From Marinobacter salinisoli (GTDB lineage Bacteria; Pseudomonadota; Gammaproteobacteria; Pseudomonadales; Oleiphilaceae), in assembly GCF_017301335.1 (NCBI RefSeq), contig NZ_CP071247.1, positions 124,001-188,000 on the forward strand: 64,000 nt of DNA. The letters run 5' to 3'. A model generated the notes under the pieces. It ran no database searches and was not told where the DNA came from. It saw only the letters and a list, made by a program, of their open reading frames with translations. Position 1 is the first letter of the stretch, and each line of letters opens with the position of its first letter. This document shows, in pieces, positions 33,627 through 42,875 of the stretch. The position numbers and the translations under genes were made by a program.

Positions 33627-34397
33627 ATGGCGGACCAAGCGCCTTTGATCTGCAGGGATATTTATAAAACCTTCGACAAACTTGAAGTTTTGAAGGGCGT
33701 TTCCCTCGAAACCCGCAAAGGAGACGTTGTCTCCCTGATTGGAAGTTCGGGTTCCGGAAAAAGTACTTTCCTGCGGTGCATCAACCTACTTGAAACACCC
33801 ACCTCCGGCGACATTATCGTGCACGGTGACCCAATCCGGTTCACCGAGAACCGTCGCGGAGAGCGTATCCCCGCGGACAACCGGCAGGTGGAACAAATTC
33901 GCTCGAAACTGTCCATGGTGTTCCAGAGCTTCAATCTCTGGTCTCACATGACAGTCCTGGAGAACATCATTGAAGCACCGATTAACGTGCTCAAGGTTCC
34001 CAAGAAAGAGGCGATCGAACGCGCAGAGGCCTACCTCCAGAAGGTAGGCATCTATGAGCGTAAGGACTACTACCCCGCCCAGATGTCCGGCGGTCAGCAG
34101 CAGCGTGCAGCCATTGCCCGTGCTCTCGCAATGGAGCCCGAAGTAATGCTGTTCGACGAGCCGACATCCGCCCTGGACCCTGAGCTGGTTGGTGAAGTCC
34201 TGAAGGTCATGCAGAGCCTGGCCGAGGAAGGCCGGACCATGATCGTGGTGACCCACGAAATGGCTTTTGCAAGGGATGTGTCAACGCAGGTCCTATATTT
34301 GCATCAAGGCGTGATCGAGGAACAAGGCACCCCTGACAAGGTGTTTGATAACCCGGATTCCGAACGAATGAAGCAGTTCCTTGCTCCCAAGTTCTGA
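33627..34397 (+). CDS. aotP: Basic amino-acid ABC transporter ATP-binding protein (HisP/AotP type)
   Basis: The 256-residue ATPase has Walker [10 protein letters not shown], the ABC signature MSGGQQQR and Walker [14 protein letters not shown]. The segment around [14 protein letters not shown] is typical of the HisP/AotP group rather than GlnQ. It powers uptake of arginine, ornithine, lysine or histidine. It is the first gene of a four-gene plus-strand transporter operon with the binding protein and two permeases, followed by astE. The order differs from the P. aeruginosa aotJQMP cluster. Confidence 0.92.
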   Translation: MADQAPLICRDIYKTFDKLEVLKGVSLETRKGDVVSLIGSSGSGKSTFLRCINLLETPTSGDIIVHGDPIRFTENRRGERIPADNRQVEQIRSKLSMVFQSFNLWSHMTVLENIIEAPINVLKVPKKEAIERAEAYLQKVGIYERKDYYPAQMSGGQQQRAAIARALAMEPEVMLFDEPTSALDPELVGEVLKVMQSLAEEGRTMIVVTHEMAFARDVSTQVLYLHQGVIEEQGTPDKVFDNPDSERMKQFLAPKF

Positions 34398-34484
34398 GTC
34401 ACGGTGCTATCTTGATCTCGAGCTTCAGTGCGAAGTTTTCATAAGAAATAAGCCGAAAAGGCAGACCACTAGGAGAAGTGACAC

Positions 34485-35240
34485 ATGAAAAAACTGTTTG
34501 TTGCAGCGAGCTGTGCCCTGGCCATGGCGGCCGGTTCGGTTCAGGCCAAAGACTGGAAGGAAGTCCGCATCGCATTCGACGTGCCTTACGCACCGTTCGA
34601 ATACAAAGATGAAAACGGCGAACTGACCGGCTTCGAAGTCGAACTGGCGGAAGCCATGTGCGAAGAGATGAAAGCCGACTGCGAATTCGTTATCCAGGCT
34701 TGGGACGGCATGATTCCGGGACTGCTGGCGCGTAAGTTCGACGCCATCATGTCTTCCATGTCCATCACTCCCGAGCGTGCTGAGCGCGTTCTGTTCTCCG
34801 AGCCGTACTACAACACTCCGGGTGGCTGGTTCGGCCGCACCGACTTCGACACCGACGTAACCGACATGGATGCCATGAAGGGTAAGACCGTTGGCGTTCA
34901 GCGCGGCACCACCATGGACACCTTCGTTACTGAAGAAATGGGTGGCGTGGTCACCATCAAGCGTTACACCACCGCTGACGACATGGTTCTGGACCTCGAA
35001 GGTGAGCGTCTGGACGTGGTCTTCGTTGACTACCCGGTTGGTGAGCAGACCATCCTGAGCAAGGACGGTTTCAAGGAAGTTGGCGAGCCGGTCAAGCTGG
35101 GTGAAGGCGTGGGCGTTGCTATGCGTCAGCGCGACAAAGACCTGGCCGGCAAAGTAAACGCCGCCCTGAAGAAGCTGAAGAACGATGGCACCTACGACAC
35201 CATCATGAACAAATACTTCAGTTACGATATCAAGATGTAA
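34485..35240 (+). CDS. aotJ: Basic amino-acid ABC transporter substrate-binding protein (AotJ/ArgT type)
   Basis: This 251-residue periplasmic binding protein has a signal peptide (LFVAASCALAMAAGSVQA, cleavage near residue 22). The SBP_bac_3 domain contains FDVPYAPFEYKDENGELTGF and MSSMSITPERAERV. It is of the HisJ/ArgT/AotJ type for cationic amino acids. It has an AGGAG box before the ATG. A strong hairpin directly downstream is expected to stabilise its mRNA relative to the permease genes. Confidence 0.92.
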   Translation: MKKLFVAASCALAMAAGSVQAKDWKEVRIAFDVPYAPFEYKDENGELTGFEVELAEAMCEEMKADCEFVIQAWDGMIPGLLARKFDAIMSSMSITPERAERVLFSEPYYNTPGGWFGRTDFDTDVTDMDAMKGKTVGVQRGTTMDTFVTEEMGGVVTIKRYTTADDMVLDLEGERLDVVFVDYPVGEQTILSKDGFKEVGEPVKLGEGVGVAMRQRDKDLAGKVNAALKKLKNDGTYDTIMNKYFSYDIKM

Positions 35241-35245
35241 ACCTC

Positions 35246-35269
35246 CAGGGGTGGCTTAGGCCACCCCTG
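35246..35269 (+). terminator. Stem-loop between the binding protein and permease genes
   Basis: CAGGGGTGGC, loop TTAG, GCCACCCCTG forms a perfect 10-bp stem five bases after the aotJ stop. It lacks a T tract. It is more likely a partial terminator or mRNA stabiliser giving high binding-protein levels than a full terminator. Confidence 0.65.
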
Positions 35270-35286
35270 ACCTACCGGACTATTCC

Positions 35287-35991
35287 ATGCTCGATCTGAA
35301 AGGCTATGGCCCGGCTCTATTAGAAGGGGCCATTGTTACCGTTGAACTGGCCTTCCTCTCCCTTGCCCTGGCGTTATTCATTGGCTTGATAGGTGCGTCC
35401 TCCAAGCTCTCTGGTAACCCGGTCGCGAGAGGCGTTGCAACGGCGTACACAACCCTTATCCGTGGTGTTCCCGACCTCGTCATGATGCTGCTGTTCTATT
35501 ACGGCGGTCAGGTGGCGGTGAACAACCTGTCGGATTTCCTCTGGGACGCCTACGAGATTGATTTCTTTTTCCAGTTCAATCCGTTTATTTCCGGCGTTGT
35601 CACCATTGGCCTGATCTTTGGCGCCTACATGACCGAGACCTTCCGCGGTGCTTTCCTGGCGGTCGACAAGGGCCAGATTGAAGCGGCCAAGGCGTACGGA
35701 TTTAGCCGCTGGCACACCTTCCGGCGGATCATGTTCCCGCAGATGCTGCGCCACGCCCTCCCCGGCCTGGGCAACAACTGGCAGGTACTGCTGAAAACCA
35801 CGGCACTGGTATCGATTATTGGCCTGACCGACATGGTTCGGGTTGCCGAGGAAGCGGCCAAGGCCGAGCGCATGCCGTTCCACTTTTTCATTCCTGTGGC
35901 GGCCGTATACCTGCTGCTGACAGCCGGCTCTGAGCTGTTCATCAAGTGGCTCGACAAGCGCGCGAATGCCGGCGTGGTTAAAGGGGGATAA
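35287..35991 (+). CDS. aotQ: Basic amino-acid ABC transporter permease (HisQ/AotQ type)
   Basis: This 234-residue membrane protein has about five helices and the amino-acid permease EAA motif (EAAKAYGFSRWHTFRRIMFP, about residues 135-155). It forms the channel with the HisM-type partner, whose gene starts three bases after its stop. Length and motif are those of HisQ. The substrate, probably arginine or ornithine, is inferred from the binding protein and the nearby astE gene. Confidence 0.92.
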   Translation: MLDLKGYGPALLEGAIVTVELAFLSLALALFIGLIGASSKLSGNPVARGVATAYTTLIRGVPDLVMMLLFYYGGQVAVNNLSDFLWDAYEIDFFFQFNPFISGVVTIGLIFGAYMTETFRGAFLAVDKGQIEAAKAYGFSRWHTFRRIMFPQMLRHALPGLGNNWQVLLKTTALVSIIGLTDMVRVAEEAAKAERMPFHFFIPVAAVYLLLTAGSELFIKWLDKRANAGVVKGG

Positions 35992-35994
35992 GAC

Positions 35995-36720
35995 GTGCCT
36001 GAATTTATTGCCGAGTGGCTGAATCAAAACGAAATTTTCACGGCCATGACCATGATGGAATACTGGAATGGTCTGGTCAGTACTGTACAGTTGGTGTTCC
36101 TGTCCCTGCTGATTGGTCTGGTGATGGCCGTCCCGCTGGCCATCATGCGCACCAGCAAGAACCCGATGGTTTCCGGCCCGGTCTGGCTCTATACCTACAT
36201 CTTCCGTGGGACACCGCTGCTGATCCAGCTGTACATCATCTACTACGGTATTGCGCAGATCCCGGGCATTCAGGAAACCTTCTGGTGGGACATCTTCAAG
36301 GAGCCGTTCTACCCGGCCTTGCTGGCCTTCACCCTGAATACCGCCGCGTACACCACTGAGATCATTCGCGGTGCCATCAACGCCACCCCCAATGGCGAAA
36401 TCGAAGCCGCCAAGGCCTACGGCATGAGCTGGTTCATGCGCATGCGCCGAATCATTCTGCCAAGCGCAGCCCGGCGGGCTGTTCAGGCCTATTCCAACGA
36501 GGTCATCTTCATGCTGCACTCCAGTGCGATTGCCAGCGTGGTGACCATTGTCGACCTGACCGGTGCGGCGCGGAACATTTACTCCCGCTTCTACGCCCCG
36601 TTCGACGCCTTTATCTGTGTGGCGCTGATTTACATGGTGCTCACCTTCATGCTGGTCTTTGCCTTCCGCAAGCTGGAGAACCACCTCCTCCGGCACCAGC
36701 GGCCCGTAGGAGGCTCCTGA
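35995..36720 (+). CDS. aotM: Basic amino-acid ABC transporter permease (HisM/AotM type)
   Basis: The 241-residue membrane protein starts with GTG and has the permease EAA motif EAAKAYGMSWFMRMRRIILP (about 140-160). The IFRGTPLLIQLYIIYYGIAQ stretch is typical of HisM proteins. It pairs with the HisQ-type permease. A GC-rich inverted repeat without a T tract lies 24 bases downstream. This may reduce read-through into astE. Confidence 0.92.
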   Translation: MPEFIAEWLNQNEIFTAMTMMEYWNGLVSTVQLVFLSLLIGLVMAVPLAIMRTSKNPMVSGPVWLYTYIFRGTPLLIQLYIIYYGIAQIPGIQETFWWDIFKEPFYPALLAFTLNTAAYTTEIIRGAINATPNGEIEAAKAYGMSWFMRMRRIILPSAARRAVQAYSNEVIFMLHSSAIASVVTIVDLTGAARNIYSRFYAPFDAFICVALIYMVLTFMLVFAFRKLENHLLRHQRPVGGS

Positions 36721-36743
36721 GGGAGCCCCCAATCGGGTGTATT

Positions 36744-36772
36744 CCCGGGCAGGCAGGGTGTTGCCGCCCGGG
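36744..36772 (+). terminator. Weak GC-rich hairpin between aotM and astE
   Basis: CCCGGGC pairs with GCCCGGG, with an inner GGCA/TGCC pair and one bulged A. No T run follows. It is a possible attenuator in the 160-base gap. Nothing else was recognised in that gap. Confidence 0.35.
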
Positions 36773-36880
36773 ACAACTCTTCCTTTTACGGGTGCCAGCA
36801 CCCGACTCCCGACGCACTTCGTATTGAACCCTCAGGCAAGCAACACCCTGCTATCCTTTCGATCATGACGGGGATGCAAC

Positions 36881-37921
36881 ATGACGATTGATCACACCCT
36901 TTTTGACGCCGCTTCCGACTGGCTCGAACATACCCTCGAGCATGCTGCGAAAGACGTCTCGGAAACCCACACGCAACTGGCCGACGGCACCCGGATTACC
37001 CGCAAGGCCCTGGGCGTGCTGGAAGTCACTCCACCCGCGGACCGGCCAAATCCCAATGCCGAAACCCTGATCATTTCCGCAGGCGTGCACGGCAACGAAA
37101 CCGCACCGATTGAAGTGCTGAACGGGCTGGTCAACGAATTGCTGAACGGGGAATGGCACGCGGCCTGCCCGATGCTGCTGATTCTGGGCAACCCGGCGGC
37201 GATGATCAAAGGCGACCGGTTCGTGGACGCCAACATGAACCGGCTGTTCCACGGCGCCCACCGCAAGGCGGAATATCAGGGCCTGCCCGAGGCTGTCCGG
37301 GCGCAGCAACTGGAAGAATTCTGCCGCGACTTCGCCGGTCGCTACACCGGCGCCCTGAATCACTACGATTTGCACACAGCGATACGTCCGTCCCAGCGTG
37401 AAAAGTTCGCGCTGTACCCGTTTGTAGAGGGGCGACAGGTGCCTGCCGATCAGTGTGATTTTCTGCTGGAAGCGGATGTCGAAACCCTGCTGCTGCAGCA
37501 CAAGGAAGGCACGACGTTCTCGTCTTTCTCCTCATCGGAGCTGGGCGCGGAAAGCTTTACCATTGAGCTGGGCAAGGTCAGACCCTTCGGCCAGAACGAT
37601 CTGAGCCGGTTCACCGGAATCCGGGACGCCCTGCGCCGGCGCTTCCGGGGCCACCCTGCCCCGGCCCAAGCCTCGGACCGGATCACGGTGTTCAAGGTGG
37701 TTTACGAGATTCTCAATACCGGCGACAGCTTTGAGTTCCATATCCCCGACGACGTGGCCAACTTCACCGCATATGGCACCGGAGAGGTCATCTGGGAGGA
37801 CAAAGACACCCGCTACACCGTGGGCGACATTCCCGAATCGATTGTGTTTCCGAACCGCCAGGTGCCGGTCGGGCAACGGGTCGGTCTGCTGATCAGGCCC
37901 CTGCAGCGCGACGAGGCCTGA
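36881..37921 (+). CDS. astE: Succinylglutamate desuccinylase
   Basis: The 346-residue protein is an M14-like zinc amidohydrolase. It has the zinc motif SAGVHGNETAPIEV (His and Glu ligands), the third ligand region NHYDLHTAIRPS and a catalytic Glu in FTIELGKVRPFG. These match AstE, the last enzyme of the arginine succinyltransferase pathway, which releases glutamate from N-succinylglutamate. The aspartoacylase family is an alternative, but the length fits AstE. The other ast genes are not in the window. Its position behind an arginine-type transporter supports a role in arginine catabolism. Confidence 0.88.
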   Translation: MTIDHTLFDAASDWLEHTLEHAAKDVSETHTQLADGTRITRKALGVLEVTPPADRPNPNAETLIISAGVHGNETAPIEVLNGLVNELLNGEWHAACPMLLILGNPAAMIKGDRFVDANMNRLFHGAHRKAEYQGLPEAVRAQQLEEFCRDFAGRYTGALNHYDLHTAIRPSQREKFALYPFVEGRQVPADQCDFLLEADVETLLLQHKEGTTFSSFSSSELGAESFTIELGKVRPFGQNDLSRFTGIRDALRRRFRGHPAPAQASDRITVFKVVYEILNTGDSFEFHIPDDVANFTAYGTGEVIWEDKDTRYTVGDIPESIVFPNRQVPVGQRVGLLIRPLQRDEA

Positions 37922-37933
37922 TCAGTCTCCGGC

Positions 37934-40900
37934 TCAGGCCGGGGCGTTCACCGGCTCGGCAACGCCGGCGCGAATGACCTTGCTGCAAATCGCAGGGACC
38001 ATCAGCAGGGTCAGAACCGTGGACGCCAACAGGCCGGAAATAATCGCCCAGGCCATGGGCGGCCAGAGCGTGGAGCTGGAAAACGCCAGCGGCAAGAGCC
38101 CCGCTACCGTGGTCGCGGTGGTCAGCAGAATGGGCCGGGTACGCTGCTCAACCGCCAGACGCACCGCGTTGCTGATGTCCTCACCGGCTTTCAGCTGTCG
38201 GTCCATGACATCCAGCAGCACGATGGCGTTGTTCACCACGATACCCACCAGCGCAATCACCCCCAGCATCGACTGGAAGCCGAAAGGCGAACCCGACAGC
38301 ACCAGCCCGGGGATGATACCCACGGCGGCCAGTGGCACCGTCAGCAGAATGATTCCGACCCGGCGGAACGAGTTGAACTGCAGCAGCAGGAAGAACAGCA
38401 GCAACAGCACACCGATCGGCGCCGCAGTCAGCAGCGCCAGATTGGCATCCCCCGACCCTTCGGCATCACCGCCCATCTCGATTCGGGCACCCTCCGGCAA
38501 CGGGTTGGCTTCCAACTCACGATACAACCCGTCCAGAACCTGACTGAAGCTGTAACCGGTCAGCAGGTTGGACGTGACGGTATTGGTGCGCACCCCGTTG
38601 CGCAGGTACCGGGCGGCGGGCTCCCACCGGGTTTCCACCGAAGCAATGGCGGACAGCGGCACCGCATCGCCGCGGTCATTGTAGATGTTCACAGACAGCA
38701 AGCGGGACAGTGACAGCGCCGTGCCCTCCCGGGAGCGCAGCACCAGCGGAATCGGGTCGGCCTCTTGCCGGTAGCGCTCAGCGACCACACCAAAACTCTG
38801 GCCGTACAGGCTCTGGGCCACATCCGCCCGGGTCAGGCCGTAGCGGGCCGCCGAGGCATCATCCACGTTGATGGCGATACTGGGCACCCCCAGATCCAGA
38901 TCGTGCCGGACATCCACGGTGCCGCGCACGTCCCGCAGGATCGAGAACACCTGTTCCACCGCCTGAGTCCGAAGCGCATCGTCCGGATGGTAAACCCGCA
39001 CCGCCACCGGCGCCGCCCTGGGCGGCCCCTGACCGAGAATGCCCACGGTCACATCCAGCTCCGGCATCTGCTCTTTCACATGCGCCCGCACCCAGCGAAC
39101 CATGTCGGTGGTGTCTTCCAGCGCCGGGGTGCGAATAACCAGGCGCGCCCGATTCGGTGCCTGGGGCGCGCGCTGCAGGTTGTAGTAAAACGCCGGCCCG
39201 GCGTACCCGACAAACCGGTGCACCTCCAGCGCATCGGGCCGGGTGCGGACGGCCCGTTCCAGATCCGCCGCCACCTCGGCCGTGCGCGCCTGATCCGTGC
39301 CTTCCGGCAGGTACATTTCAACAATTACTCGGGGGCGGTCGGCGTTGGGGAAAAACTGCTTCGCCATAAACGGCGTCATGGCAAGGCTGAGGGCCACCAG
39401 CAAGGTACCGCCAGCGATCAGCCGGCCGGGGTAGCGGGACACCAGGCGACCCAGGGCGCCGGCAAGCCCGATCAGCCGGTCCGGGCGGGTATGGCCGCGG
39501 GGTTTCAGGAACCGCGCCGCCAGCAGCGGGACCACCGAAATCGCCAGCAGGTAACTGACGGACAGGGTGAGCATGATCATCACCGGAATGCCCCGGGTGA
39601 AGTCAGCCGTTCCGCCCTTGGACAGCAGCAGCGGCGCAAACGCCGCCAGGGTGGTGCCGGTAGACGCCCCGAGCGGGCCCGCCAGCTCCGAAATCGCACT
39701 GCGCATCGCATCAAGGCGAGCCAGGCCGGCTTCCAGGTGGCCCTGAATGTTTTCGATGATGACAATGGCGTTGTCGATCAGAATGCCCAGGGATATGACC
39801 ATGCCGATCACCGCAATCTGGTGTAACACCCCACCGCCCAGGTCATACAGGCCGACACTGATCATCGCCACCATGGGAAGAATGGAGGCCACCAGCAACC
39901 CCATGCGAATGCCCATGCCGGTGAAAACCACCGCCACGATAATCAGGACCGAAAACAGCAGGCTCCAGGCGAGGTTCACCAGGCGATCCTCCACCTTGTC
40001 CGGCTGGAAAAACATTTCGCGAATGTCGTAGGGTTGAAACTCCGGCCGGATCAGGTCAAGCCGCTCCCGAATCCGTTTGCCAAACCGGATGGCATCGGTG
40101 CTGCCCTCTTCCATGATGATGCTGACCAGCACCACCCGCTCGCCGTCGTACCAGGTTTCCGGCTGTCGGGGTTCGGCCGGTCCCCGCCAGACTTCGGCGG
40201 CGGCCGCCAGGGGCACCTGCGAGCCGTCCGGCAGCTCAATTGGCGTGGCGCGGATCGCATCAATGTCGGCAAATTCGCTGTTTGGCAGCACCGAGAGCCG
40301 GCGCCCGTCCACCACCACGAAGCCGCCGGGAATGGTCTGATTCCGGCGCGCCAGGGTTTCCATCACCCGCGACGGAGCAATCCCCAGCCGATACAGGGCG
40401 GCATCGTCCAGCGCCAGGGTAATCTGTTCGTCGGCATCGCCTTCCAGTTCGATTCTGGAAACACCCTCAACATCCAGCAGGTTCTGCTTCACGCGCTCGG
40501 CCACGTCCGACAACGCCGTAACCGAAGACGCGCCGCTGACCGCCAGAACAATGGCGGGAATATCAATCAAGCGGTCGTCCAGACGCATGGCACCGACGTC
40601 ATCCGGAATGTCCTGCCGTGCACGCTCCATCGCCTGGCGCACCCGGTCCCAGGCCGAGTCGGTGTCGTAGATGTCGTCATGCAGATTAATGCGCATCAGA
40701 GCCACCCCGGTACGGGCGGTTCCGGAGGCGAAGTCCACCTCTTCCACCTGACGCAATTCATCGGCCAGGGGCGCCAGCACAAGGCGTTCAACCGCATCGG
40801 CACTGGCACCAGGGTAATTGACGTAAACCATACCGGCCCGGTAGGGAAAGGACGGGTCTTCCTGCCGGGGCATGGTGACGTAAGCGGCAATCCCCAGCAG

Positions 40901-40960
40901 GCAGAGCATGGTGACCACCATACCCAGCAGGCGCTGGCACCCCATCAGATAACGAATCAT
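37934..40960 (-). CDS. RND-family efflux permease
   Basis: The 1008-residue protein has the AcrB-type layout: an N-terminal helix, a large periplasmic loop, six helices, a second loop and six more helices. The TM4 proton-relay motif reads LIDNAIVIIEN. The second of the two usual aspartates is Asn, a variant seen in some RND groups. It exports hydrophobic compounds using the proton gradient together with the adaptor encoded immediately upstream. The ATG overlaps the adaptor stop by one base. No outer-membrane channel gene is adjacent, so it must use one encoded elsewhere. Confidence 0.93.
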   Translation of the reverse strand: MIRYLMGCQRLLGMVVTMLCLLGIAAYVTMPRQEDPSFPYRAGMVYVNYPGASADAVERLVLAPLADELRQVEEVDFASGTARTGVALMRINLHDDIYDTDSAWDRVRQAMERARQDIPDDVGAMRLDDRLIDIPAIVLAVSGASSVTALSDVAERVKQNLLDVEGVSRIELEGDADEQITLALDDAALYRLGIAPSRVMETLARRNQTIPGGFVVVDGRRLSVLPNSEFADIDAIRATPIELPDGSQVPLAAAAEVWRGPAEPRQPETWYDGERVVLVSIIMEEGSTDAIRFGKRIRERLDLIRPEFQPYDIREMFFQPDKVEDRLVNLAWSLLFSVLIIVAVVFTGMGIRMGLLVASILPMVAMISVGLYDLGGGVLHQIAVIGMVISLGILIDNAIVIIENIQGHLEAGLARLDAMRSAISELAGPLGASTGTTLAAFAPLLLSKGGTADFTRGIPVMIMLTLSVSYLLAISVVPLLAARFLKPRGHTRPDRLIGLAGALGRLVSRYPGRLIAGGTLLVALSLAMTPFMAKQFFPNADRPRVIVEMYLPEGTDQARTAEVAADLERAVRTRPDALEVHRFVGYAGPAFYYNLQRAPQAPNRARLVIRTPALEDTTDMVRWVRAHVKEQMPELDVTVGILGQGPPRAAPVAVRVYHPDDALRTQAVEQVFSILRDVRGTVDVRHDLDLGVPSIAINVDDASAARYGLTRADVAQSLYGQSFGVVAERYRQEADPIPLVLRSREGTALSLSRLLSVNIYNDRGDAVPLSAIASVETRWEPAARYLRNGVRTNTVTSNLLTGYSFSQVLDGLYRELEANPLPEGARIEMGGDAEGSGDANLALLTAAPIGVLLLLFFLLLQFNSFRRVGIILLTVPLAAVGIIPGLVLSGSPFGFQSMLGVIALVGIVVNNAIVLLDVMDRQLKAGEDISNAVRLAVEQRTRPILLTTATTVAGLLPLAFSSSTLWPPMAWAIISGLLASTVLTLLMVPAICSKVIRAGVAEPVNAPA

Positions 40961-42039
40961 CAGCGCACCTCCACCCGGTCCCCATCGGTCAGACGGGTCA
41001 TCCCGGCGAACACCACCTGATCGCCAGGTTGCAGGTGGTCAGAACGCACGACCGCCCGCTCACCGATAATCCGGTCCACGGTCACCGGCACCCGATCGGC
41101 CTGAGCGTCCCGGACCCGGAACACCCCCATACCATCAGCCGTGCGCATCACCGACACCAGCGGCACGGTCATCGCCGAGGCGCGTGTCGGGGTAATGCCA
41201 ACCTCGACCGGCTCACCCGGCTCCAGCGTGTTGACCGGCAGACTCACCAGCACGGGGTGCAGCTCGCCACGAATCGCCCCGGCCTGGGCGATTTCCACCA
41301 CCGAACCTGTCTGCACCGGCCGGCTGCGATCCTGAACCGACCAGACCGACAGCGCCTGGCCAAGCTCTACATGGCCCAGCAGATAGGCCGGCACACGAAC
41401 CTCCACTTCCCGGCCCTCCGGCGAGGACAGGCGCATGACCGGCTGGCCGGCAGCGACAAATTCGTCCGGTTCCACCAGCAGCGCCTCGACCCGGCCCGCA
41501 AACGGTGCGCGCAAGGTGCTCTCGTCCAACAGCTGGGTTGCCTCGGCCAGTGCCGCCCGGGCCGTTGCCACGCTGGCTTTCAAGCCATCGCGCCGGGCGG
41601 CGAGCTGTTCCAGACTCTGCTCCGACACCACCCCGCGCTCATGCAAGCGGTTTGAACGCAGCCACTCCCGTTGCGCCTGCTCGTATTGGGTGTTCAGTTC
41701 CGCCAGCCTGGCCCTGGCCGAATCCCGCGCCGGTGCCAGCGCCGGGTTGTAGACACGGGCCAGTACATCGCCAGCAGCAACTAGCTGCCCCAACTCGACC
41801 GAGCGCTCACTGAGTCGGCCACTGACCTGAAAGGTCAGCGTTGCCCGCTGGGTGGCGCGGACAATGCCGGAAAACCGGAGCGGCAACCCGACGGACTCCC
41901 CACCGGTGACGTCGGCAACCCGGACACTGACCGGGTCAGGGGCGGCATCGGAACTCACATCGCCGGCTTTGCAGCCGGCAACAATCAAGGCAAAAGCAAT
42001 CACAACTGCGGTGGCGGGAAAACTGGCGTGCGGCTTCAT
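40960..42039 (-). CDS. RND efflux periplasmic adaptor (membrane fusion protein)
   Basis: This 359-residue lipoprotein has a lipobox-like signal (AFALIVAGCKAGD). A barrel-sandwich domain (TLTFQVSGRLSERSVELGQL), an alpha-helical hairpin (about 100-170) and a second lipoyl half (ESTLRAPFAGRVEALLVEPD) follow. A beta-barrel completes the protein. It links the RND permease to an outer-membrane channel. It is the first gene of the pump operon, divergent from the tetR gene, with palindromic operator-like sequences between them. Confidence 0.93.
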   Translation of the reverse strand: MKPHASFPATAVVIAFALIVAGCKAGDVSSDAAPDPVSVRVADVTGGESVGLPLRFSGIVRATQRATLTFQVSGRLSERSVELGQLVAAGDVLARVYNPALAPARDSARARLAELNTQYEQAQREWLRSNRLHERGVVSEQSLEQLAARRDGLKASVATARAALAEATQLLDESTLRAPFAGRVEALLVEPDEFVAAGQPVMRLSSPEGREVEVRVPAYLLGHVELGQALSVWSVQDRSRPVQTGSVVEIAQAGAIRGELHPVLVSLPVNTLEPGEPVEVGITPTRASAMTVPLVSVMRTADGMGVFRVRDAQADRVPVTVDRIIGERAVVRSDHLQPGDQVVFAGMTRLTDGDRVEVR

Positions 42040-42110
42040 GGCTGGTCCTTTCGTCCATGCTCTGTCTGGTTACGGATGCCCGCTCCATCAGACATCCGGT
42101 ACATTAATTC

Positions 42111-42156
42111 GACATAATGTCACTTGTTGACACTTTGTCAATGATCAGGTTTTAAT
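42111..42156 (+). promoter_or_regulatory. tetR promoter with two overlapping operator palindromes
   Basis: TTGACACTTTGTCAA (42127-42141) is a perfect palindrome whose first half is a consensus -35 element. TTTAAT at 42151-42156 is a good -10 with an 18-base spacer. A second near-perfect palindrome, GACATAATGTC, lies at 42111-42121 on the pump side. They fit TetR repression of both directions. Confidence 0.65.
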
Positions 42157-42200
42157 CGTTTCAACTAAAATTCTGAAGGTCGAGCCAACCGGACACGCCC

Positions 42201-42836
42201 ATGAGCAATTCTCTGCAAACCCGACGCGAGCGCGAAAAACAGGCGCGCCACGATGCCATCCTGGACGCAGCCGAGCAGGTGTTTTCCGATAAGGGGTACG
42301 ACCGAGCATCGATGGACGACATTGCCCGCACAGCCAACCTCAGCCGGGCTCTGCTGTACGTTTACTTCAAGGACAAGGCAGCAATACAAAGGGGCATCAT
42401 GCTCAGGGCCGGACACAGCCTGTTCCGGCGTTTTGAACAGGCACGCCAGACCGCCGATAACGGCCTGGCGCAGATTCGGGCGATTGGGGAATCCTACTAT
42501 CGCTTTTATCAGGAGCAGCCGGATTACTTCTCGGCGCTGACCAAGGCCTCGACCGCTATGGCAGAGGCAGACGAACGCCAGACCGAGGAAATGCTGTGCT
42601 CCAAGTCAGACCTGATGGCACTGATGGCGGGGGCAATTGAACTGGGACTTGAGGACGGCACCGTGAACCGGGACCGGATCACCGACCCCATCCAGACCGC
42701 CCTCTACCTGCGCGGCGCCCTGCACGGGGTCATCCTGCTTTGCCAGTCGGAAGTGGGTGAAGGCAATCCGGCCTTTCCGGCCGAACAGCTGATCCGCCAC
42801 ACCATGGATATGCTGACGTCGTCCATTTCCGCCTGA
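42201..42836 (+). CDS. TetR-family transcriptional regulator
   Basis: The 211-residue protein has an N-terminal TetR helix-turn-helix (ILDAAEQVFSDKGYDRASMD and ARTANLSRALLYVYFKDKAA, about 19-65). A ligand-binding C-terminal domain follows. It is divergent from the adaptor/permease operon and almost certainly represses it. The inducing compound cannot be predicted. It converges with the puuR gene, which starts beyond its 3' end on the other strand, and no terminator hairpin is evident between them. Confidence 0.92.
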   Translation: MSNSLQTRREREKQARHDAILDAAEQVFSDKGYDRASMDDIARTANLSRALLYVYFKDKAAIQRGIMLRAGHSLFRRFEQARQTADNGLAQIRAIGESYYRFYQEQPDYFSALTKASTAMAEADERQTEEMLCSKSDLMALMAGAIELGLEDGTVNRDRITDPIQTALYLRGALHGVILLCQSEVGEGNPAFPAEQLIRHTMDMLTSSISA

Positions 42837-42875
42837 GCGACCGACAACGTGTCGCCAGCCCTTGGGTAAGGCAGC

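Noticed and set aside
35374-36801. A 475-codon minus-strand open frame
   Set aside because: It is antisense to the two amino-acid permease genes; composition (Gln/His/Gly-rich) is typical of shadow frames.
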